Source: Candidatus Glassbacteria bacterium RIFCSPLOWO2_12_FULL_58_11 (GTDB taxonomy: Bacteria > Gemmatimonadota > Glassbacteria > GWA2-58-10). From it: a stretch of 6,755 bases of DNA. Under the pieces are notes generated by a model that saw only the letters and a program-made list of their open reading frames with translations, did not search any database and was not told the DNA's origin. Positions 5,130-6,755 of the stretch are shown here, one piece after another (position 1 is the first letter of the stretch; each line of letters opens with the position of its first letter). The translations under genes and the position numbers were made by a program. The stretch lies in NCBI GenBank assembly GCA_001780825.1, contig MFIX01000244.1, positions 1 through 6,755 on the forward strand, read 5' to 3'.

Positions 5130-6755
5130 TCAGTTGCGCCGGGCCGCGACGGTTTTTTCAAGCAGCCGGCTGAGATAAATACCGGTGTAGGAACCCTCGA
5201 TCGAGGCGACCTCTTCCGGGGTCCCGACGGCGACAACCCTTCCGCCTTTCTCGCCGCCGTCCGGGCCGAGGTCTATTATATAATCCGCTGTCTTGATAAC
5301 TTCAAGGTTATGCTCGATTACCACCACCGTGTTACCCAGGTCGACCAGACGGTGAAGGACCCCGAGGAGCATTTTGACATCGTGGAAATGAAGCCCCGTG
5401 GTTGGCTCATCCAGGATGTAGAACGTGCGCCCGGTGCTGCGCTTATTCAGCTCGCTGGCCAGTTTCACCCGCTGGGCCTCGCCCCCGGAGAGAGTAGTGG
5501 CCGGTTGTCCCAGATGGATGTACCCCAGCCCCACCTCGCTCATGGTCTGGAGCTTGCTGTGGATCGCGGGGATGTTGCGGAAGAACTCCAGCCCCTCATC
5601 GACAGTCATTTCCAGCACATCCGCGATCGAGCGGCCTTTATAAGTCACCTCGAGTGTCTCCCGATTGTATCTTTTCCCCCGGCAGCGGTCGCAGGTGATA
5701 TAGACATCGGGCAGGAAATGCATCTCGATTTTCACCATCCCCTCGCCCTCGCACGACTCGCAGCGGCCGCCCTTGACATTGAAGCTGAAGCGCCCCGGGC
5801 GATAGCCGCGCATCTTGGCCTCCGGCAGTTCCGAAAAGACATCGCGGACCGGGCCGAACACGCCCGTATAGGTGACCGGGTTCGAGCGTGGAGTGCGTCC
5901 GATCGGGCTCTGGTCCACATCTATGACCTTGTCGATATGCTCGATACCCTGGATCGTCCGCACCTCTCCCGCCGGCTTGCGCGAACCGTACAGACTGCGG
6001 GCCAGGTGGCGGTGCACGATATCCTCGACCAGGGAGCTTTTGCCCGAGCCGGAAACTCCGCTGACACAGATGAACCGGCCCAGGGGGAAATCGATATCGA
6101 AGTGCTTGAGGTTATTCGCCGCCGCGCCGAGTACCCTCAGGGTCTTGCCGTTGCCCTGACGGCGGCGGGGGGGAACCGGGATAACCTGCTCGCGCTTGAG
6201 ATAAGCCCCGGTAAGTGAATCCTTGGCCGCTTCCAGGGCCGCGACCTTTCCCTGGGCCACCACCCGGCCGCCCCGTTTGCCGGCACCCGGCCCCAGGTCG
6301 ATCAGGTGATCCGCCGCGCGGATCGTTTCCTCATCGTGCTCGACCACGATTACCGTGTTCCCCTGGTCGCGCAGGCGCAGCAGGGTATCGATCAGCATCC
6401 GGTTGTCTTTCTGATGCAGGCCCACCGAGGGCTCATCGAGGATGTACAGCACTCCCACCAGGTGCGAGCCGATCTGCGTGGCCAGCCTGATCCGCTGGGC
6501 CTCCCCGCCGGAAAGCGAGACGGCAGAGCGCTCCAGGGTCAGGTAGTCCAGGCCGACATCGGCCATGAACCCCAGCCGCTCGGTGATTTCCTTGAGGGCC
6601 TGGCGTCCGATGGTCATCCGGCGCTCATCCAGCTCCAGAGAATCGAATAGCCGCACCAGGTCTCCCACCGGCATCCCGATAATTTCACCGATCACGTACC
6701 GGCCGACTTTGACCGCCAGGCTCTGCGGCTTGAGGCGTTTTCCCAGGCAGAAGGG
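5130..6755 (-). CDS. uvrA: UvrA, excinuclease ABC subunit A (C-terminal 541 residues; 5' end outside the window)
   Basis: UvrA is the ATPase that scans DNA for bulky damage and loads UvrB in nucleotide excision repair. About 540 of the usual 940 or so residues are visible; the frame is open to the right edge, so the GTG at 6695 is not the start. The visible part begins at the Cys-x-Gly-x-Arg-Leu end of the first zinc module (PFCLGKRLKP). Counting from the edge, motifs are: ABC signature I LSGGEAQR at 81-88 and Walker B I LYILDEP at 103-109, Walker A II GVSGSGKS at 233-240, the second zinc finger with Cys332, Cys335, Cys355 and Cys358, signature II LSGGEAQR at 422-429, and Walker B II YILDEPTTGL at 446-455. 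All key residues are intact and the C-terminus (LLEKTVAARRN) is of ordinary length. It is the first gene in the window in transcription order and precedes the lipoprotein gene closely. Confidence 0.98.
   Translation of the reverse strand, partial: PFCLGKRLKPQSLAVKVGRYVIGEIIGMPVGDLVRLFDSLELDERRMTIGRQALKEITERLGFMADVGLDYLTLERSAVSLSGGEAQRIRLATQIGSHLVGVLYILDEPSVGLHQKDNRMLIDTLLRLRDQGNTVIVVEHDEETIRAADHLIDLGPGAGKRGGRVVAQGKVAALEAAKDSLTGAYLKREQVIPVPPRRRQGNGKTLRVLGAAANNLKHFDIDFPLGRFICVSGVSGSGKSSLVEDIVHRHLARSLYGSRKPAGEVRTIQGIEHIDKVIDVDQSPIGRTPRSNPVTYTGVFGPVRDVFSELPEAKMRGYRPGRFSFNVKGGRCESCEGEGMVKIEMHFLPDVYITCDRCRGKRYNRETLEVTYKGRSIADVLEMTVDEGLEFFRNIPAIHSKLQTMSEVGLGYIHLGQPATTLSGGEAQRVKLASELNKRSTGRTFYILDEPTTGLHFHDVKMLLGVLHRLVDLGNTVVVIEHNLEVIKTADYIIDLGPDGGEKGGRVVAVGTPEEVASIEGSYTGIYLSRLLEKTVAARRN

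Noticed and set aside
5310..6218. Plus-strand open frame of 302 codons opposite uvrA
   Set aside because: Antisense to highly conserved UvrA motifs, with no recognisable domain; long opposite-strand frames are expected in GC-rich genes.

Overview
The window is a stretch of bacterial chromosome with seven genes, all read on the minus strand, right to left. In transcription order they are: uvrA (3' part only), a lipoprotein of unknown function, yraN, an actin-like ATPase of the ParM/StbA type, comM (yifB), a MNT-domain nucleotidyltransferase, and a HEPN-domain protein cut by the left edge. I see no tRNA, rRNA, CRISPR array, transposase or phage gene. The core genes are clearly GC-rich, which is also why long open frames appear on the opposite strand. 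The organism cannot be named from this. A lipobox protein with a TPR-like segment, GC-rich housekeeping genes and a chromosomal ParM-like actin suggest a free-living, probably diderm bacterium, possibly from an uncultured lineage; that is inference.

Right part (4082-6755): UvrA, the damage-recognition ATPase of nucleotide excision repair, is followed after about 50 bases by a lipoprotein gene. No terminator is visible between them, so they may be co-transcribed. Between the lipoprotein gene and yraN lies a 278-base gap. Its AT-rich half holds a good sigma70-type promoter (perfect TTGACA) and its GC-rich half would form a structured leader.

Middle part (666-3803): yraN, the actin-like gene and comM look like one operon driven by that promoter (gaps of 38 and 85 bases). 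yraN and comM/yifB are common neighbours in bacteria, and ComM is a DNA-branch-migration helicase used in natural transformation. The intact actin-like gene between them, with no ParR-like partner in view, is the most unusual feature here.

Left part (1-665): a very AT-rich intergenic stretch with a promoter and small inverted repeats is followed by a HEPN/MNT toxin-antitoxin pair of lower GC content, with coding frames overlapping by 8 bases. A short protein-like frame in its leader (VKVVDIFGN) may be the remnant of another gene's 3' end, suggesting that this end of the window is an accessory insertion behind a core operon.
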